From an uncultured Blastocatellia bacterium (GTDB taxonomy: Bacteria; Acidobacteriota; Blastocatellia; HR10), in assembly GCA_937934295.1 (NCBI GenBank), contig CALHAI010000009.1, forward strand, positions 1 through 64,000: a stretch of DNA of 64,000 nucleotides. Reading direction: 5' to 3'. A model generated the notes under the pieces. It was not told where the DNA came from. It saw nothing but the letters and a program-made list of their open reading frames with translations, and did not search any database. Positions 61,289-64,000 of this stretch are shown here, one piece after another. The position numbers and the translations under genes are program-made. Numbering within the stretch: the first letter of the stretch is position 1; every line of letters begins with the position of its first letter.

Positions 61289-62521
61289 TCAGCCCCTTCC
61301 TCCGCGGTGCTTGGAAGTCCCATACACATCCGGGGGAGGATCCGCCCCCTTCACACGACGAACGCCAATGATCCCGTTGGTTTGCGTCGCGCCGGAAGAA
61401 TCCACAAAGAAGACCTCCCCCGTCACAGGACTGACGGCGAACCCCGCATTTTGATGGAAGAACCGAGAGACAGGACCTCCCGCTCTGTTACGGATCGAAG
61501 GATCCGCCAAAATTTCCGCCTCCGAGGCAAAGAGCACAGCCTCCCCTTTCCCCTCCCCGGCATTTCGGATCTCGATGATCCCACGAGTGGCCGGATGCCC
61601 CGACGTCCCAAACGTGTTCAGGAGATAGATCACATCGTTCGGCCCCACATCCACGCCAGAGTACCCGACATCCGGAATCCCCAAATCCGCCTTGATATCC
61701 GTAGCAGCGACGAGGAGGGAGACCTTCCCCGTCTCAGGATTCACCTCTAAGAGATCATCCGTCGCCTGAGCACGACCGCTATTGATGACGACCAACGTTC
61801 GCCGCGACGACCATACGGCGGCGTCGTTGAGATCAATATCCCGCCCGATCCCGATGACTTCCTCCAACTGCGCCTGAGAGATCAGTTCCGTAGCCGCCGT
61901 TCGTCCTCCATCGGGAGCGTGCACATCGATCTTCACGATGCTATCGCCGTAGAAGGCGCCGAACCGGTCGTTCAACAGGATGTACGCCGTTGTGCCCAAA
62001 ACGGCCATCGAGCGATTCCCTTCGATCGAGGAGATGGGCGAGAGGGATTCAAACGGCCGATCGAGGCCAGAGATCAAAGCGATCTCTCCACGTTGGGGAT
62101 CAATGCGGAAGAGGTAGGCGAGCTCCTCTCCCCCTCCATCCGTGAGGATGACGATGTGTCCATCTTCATCCGCATCCACCGCCTGTAGCGTCATCACGGT
62201 GGGAGCCGGATCTGCACCATTTTCGGCATCGACTTTCGCCTTGAGCGCCGCCGTATCCGTAACCTTCGTGAGGATCGGAGGATTCGCCGAGACGTCGGCG
62301 ATGAAGATCTCGTTGTTCGCCGCATCGGAAAAATCGGTGAAGATCAGCCGGCCATCGGGCATCGCGCCCAAGCGTCCGGGACGCGCCCCTCCCGAGAGCG
62401 TTTTCTCCGCGATTTGATTCCCCGACACGGCAAGACGCACCAAAAGAACATCGGCTTGTTGTCCCCATAAGGTTGGACATGCAAGAATGAGGAAGAGGAT
62501 CGAAATCATCCACGTTTTCAT
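61289..62521 (-). CDS. Secreted beta-propeller-like protein of unknown function
   Basis: A 410-residue exported protein with signal peptide (MISILFLILACPTLWGQ). The mature part consists of repeated short strands of the NHL/PQQ-propeller kind (GRLGAMPDGRLIFTDFSD, LQAVDADEDGHIVILTDGGG, GVDVGPNDVIYLLNT, FAVSPVTGEVFFVDSSG). Such proteins bind ligands or act as lactonase-like or adhesion modules. GAGGAGGGAGACT precedes the ATG and it starts 15 bases after the stop of the TonB receptor gene upstream, so they form one operon. No specific family assigned. Confidence 0.7.
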   Translation of the reverse strand: MKTWMISILFLILACPTLWGQQADVLLVRLAVSGNQIAEKTLSGGARPGRLGAMPDGRLIFTDFSDAANNEIFIADVSANPPILTKVTDTAALKAKVDAENGADPAPTVMTLQAVDADEDGHIVILTDGGGEELAYLFRIDPQRGEIALISGLDRPFESLSPISSIEGNRSMAVLGTTAYILLNDRFGAFYGDSIVKIDVHAPDGGRTAATELISQAQLEEVIGIGRDIDLNDAAVWSSRRTLVVINSGRAQATDDLLEVNPETGKVSLLVAATDIKADLGIPDVGYSGVDVGPNDVIYLLNTFGTSGHPATRGIIEIRNAGEGKGEAVLFASEAEILADPSIRNRAGGPVSRFFHQNAGFAVSPVTGEVFFVDSSGATQTNGIIGVRRVKGADPPPDVYGTSKHRGGRG

Positions 62522-62536
62522 AGTCTCCCTCCTCTT

Positions 62537-64000
62537 TCAAAATGTGAGCCGCAGGCCGAGCTGCAGATCGCGGGCGCGCAAGCCAAAGATCGGCTGGAGG
62601 AAATCGGCGCGCGGGCGCAAGGTGAAGATGCGCGAGGTGACGCCGCCGCTGCGCGTGGCATCATAAGCATCCACCTGCACGCCGGTGAATTGCGGCCGAT
62701 TGAAGACGTTGAAGGCCTGGAAGATGAACTCCAACCGCCGTCGCTCGGCCAGATCAATGCGCTTGCGCAGGCTGAGATCAATCTGATTTCGCCCCGGGCC
62801 GCGGAAGGCTCCGCGTCCCCAATGCGGTGCGCGATCATCGGGCACGTTATCCTCGTTCAGGTCCGTGTCCGTGCTCGATCCGGCGAGATCGGCCGTCACG
62901 GCGCGCCCGCTCGCGAACGTCGCGATCCCGCTCACGCTCCAATTCCCCAGGACATGGCGCACGATGCGATGAGTCGCGTTCTTGAAGAATGGTATCTGCC
63001 AGATGCCGCTTATGACGAGTCGCTGTCGCTCGTCCAAGCTGGAGAGCCCGCGATCGCGGCGCACGTTGAATGGGTCGAGGATGTCGGTGAAGCGTCCGTC
63101 AAGCGCGTTGCGGATATCATCGGTCGTCTTCGAGAGCGTGTAGGAGATGAGCAGCGAGAGCCCGCGATGGAAGCGGCGATTGATACGCACGGCCATGCCG
63201 TGATAGATCGAATTGGCCGCGCTCTCGACCATATTGATCTGCCGGAAATTGGGATTCGGCCGAAGCGACGTCGGCGAGACGACACCAATGCGTGGGAATT
63301 GGAACGTGTGGACGACTCGCCCCTGTTCATCCAACACACGGATGGTCGCCACGCCGGCCGGCCCCTCAAGCGGCGGCCGGACGTTGATGTTGCGCGAGCG
63401 CGAGATGTGAACGCCTCGCGTGAAGAGATAGGCGACCGAGACCGTCGTCTGCGGGAAGAGCTCCCGCTCGATCTCCAAGTTCGCCTGTTGCGTGTACGGA
63501 TTCACCCGATCCGGCGCGAAGACCATGATGTCCGAGAAGGGATCGGCGAATCGCATACCCCCCGGAGGTGCTTCCAGTTTGGGGAACTTCGTCTTCGAGA
63601 GATCGAGCGGATCGAGCGAGGTGATTGGCGGAAAGACGATCCCATTGGCCGCCAAGGCCGTGCCCGAGAGGAAGAGGTTGATCGAATAGGCGTTGTTGTT
63701 CGTCAGGACATCGTTGATCATGAGGTTAGGCGTCAGCCCGTAGAAGATCCCATATCCGGCGCGAATGACCATCTTTCCGCTCTTGAACGGGGAGAGGGCG
63801 AGGCCCAGGCGCGGCGCCACATTGTTGGTGTCCTCATTGATCCGCTCGGTCTCCGGCACAAGCGGGTTCACCACCAGCGGCCCCGGAAGCGTCTGCAACT
63901 CATACCGCATGCCGTAGTAGAGCGTCAGCCGCGAGCTGAGGCGAAACGTATCCTGGCCATAGATGCCGTAGACCATCGTCCGCTGCCGAACGAGTGGATC
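62537..64000 (-). CDS. TonB-dependent receptor, Oar-like (N-terminus outside the window)
   Basis: The C-terminal 487 residues of an outer-membrane receptor; the frame is open to the window edge, so the signal, regulatory-like and plug domains lie beyond 64000. Barrel features are clear: TLYYGMRYELQTLPGP, NNVAPRLGLALSPF, NLEIERELFPQTTVSVAYL, SRNINVRPP, and the end LQLGLRLTF with terminal Phe. It is co-directional with the secreted propeller protein 15 bases downstream, which may be its partner. Substrate unknown. Confidence 0.92.
   Translation of the reverse strand, partial: DPLVRQRTMVYGIYGQDTFRLSSRLTLYYGMRYELQTLPGPLVVNPLVPETERINEDTNNVAPRLGLALSPFKSGKMVIRAGYGIFYGLTPNLMINDVLTNNNAYSINLFLSGTALAANGIVFPPITSLDPLDLSKTKFPKLEAPPGGMRFADPFSDIMVFAPDRVNPYTQQANLEIERELFPQTTVSVAYLFTRGVHISRSRNINVRPPLEGPAGVATIRVLDEQGRVVHTFQFPRIGVVSPTSLRPNPNFRQINMVESAANSIYHGMAVRINRRFHRGLSLLISYTLSKTTDDIRNALDGRFTDILDPFNVRRDRGLSSLDERQRLVISGIWQIPFFKNATHRIVRHVLGNWSVSGIATFASGRAVTADLAGSSTDTDLNEDNVPDDRAPHWGRGAFRGPGRNQIDLSLRKRIDLAERRRLEFIFQAFNVFNRPQFTGVQVDAYDATRSGGVTSRIFTLRPRADFLQPIFGLRARDLQLGLRLTF

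Noticed and set aside
1-64000. CRISPR arrays, prophage or insertion sequences
   Set aside because: No regularly spaced direct repeats, cas genes, integrase or transposase frames were found on either strand.

Overview
This 64-kb window is a GC-rich bacterial chromosome segment with dense coding on both strands. It most resembles an Acidobacteriota genome. The clues are three very large TonB-dependent receptors of the Oar type (N-terminal carboxypeptidase-regulatory-like domain, no SusD partner), many secreted proteins of unknown function, and the mix of biosynthetic and denitrification-type genes. This placement is an inference from gene content; the window holds no rRNA.

Layout. 0.2-5.5 kb (+): ACP, ketoacyl synthase, acetyltransferase and PIG-L deacetylase, then a lipoprotein with an SH3-like domain and a secreted protein. 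5.6-13.1 kb (-): coaX, a 253-aa protein of unknown function, trpD-C-F-B-A, chorismate mutase and DAHP synthase; trpE and trpG are absent from the window. 13.2-15.7 kb (+): cysS and a membrane glycosyltransferase. 15.7-18.8 kb (-): CoA pyrophosphatase, asd and lysC. 19.2-20.5 kb (-): a stand-alone BoxB/PaaA-like di-iron protein. 20.7-24.6 kb (+): a single-gene TonB receptor unit with a clear promoter and terminator. 25.4-32.0 kb (+): a nitric-oxide island with quinol NO reductase, a small membrane protein, an NnrS-like membrane protein flanked by two DUF1858-like domains, two hemerythrins and a YwiC-like protein. Its two transcription units each start with the same palindrome, TGACTTAAGTCA. 32.0-41.7 kb: manC, tRNA-Arg(CCG), threonine synthase, proC, an M20 peptidase, an acetyltransferase, an FmdB zinc ribbon, a biotin-dependent carboxyltransferase and an ABC exporter. 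41.7-47.9 kb: cytochrome c, GH31 alpha-glucosidase, small unknowns, tRNA-Arg(TCG) and a TolC-like channel.

48.2-59.1 kb (+) is the most interesting part. A 945-residue protein appears to combine a periplasmic solute-binding domain, one transmembrane helix, a cytoplasmic OmpR-like winged helix and a C-terminal region resembling sigma-factor region 3. It is followed by a small secreted protein, a TonB receptor, a GH3 beta-glucosidase and a GH144-like (PF10091) glucanase. I read this as a glycan-uptake locus, possibly for beta-1,2-glucan, controlled by a membrane-bound one-component regulator that senses sugar with its own binding-protein domain. The window ends with a secreted metallo-beta-lactamase/OB-fold protein (+), and a beta-propeller-like secreted protein downstream of a truncated TonB receptor (-).

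Two genome-wide signals stand out. Several genes have a -10 hexamer only 6-7 nt before a GTG codon, which suggests leaderless mRNAs. A degenerate intergenic repeat occurs in at least three places. Start codons were chosen mainly from ribosome-binding sites and the expected N-termini; no database search was possible.
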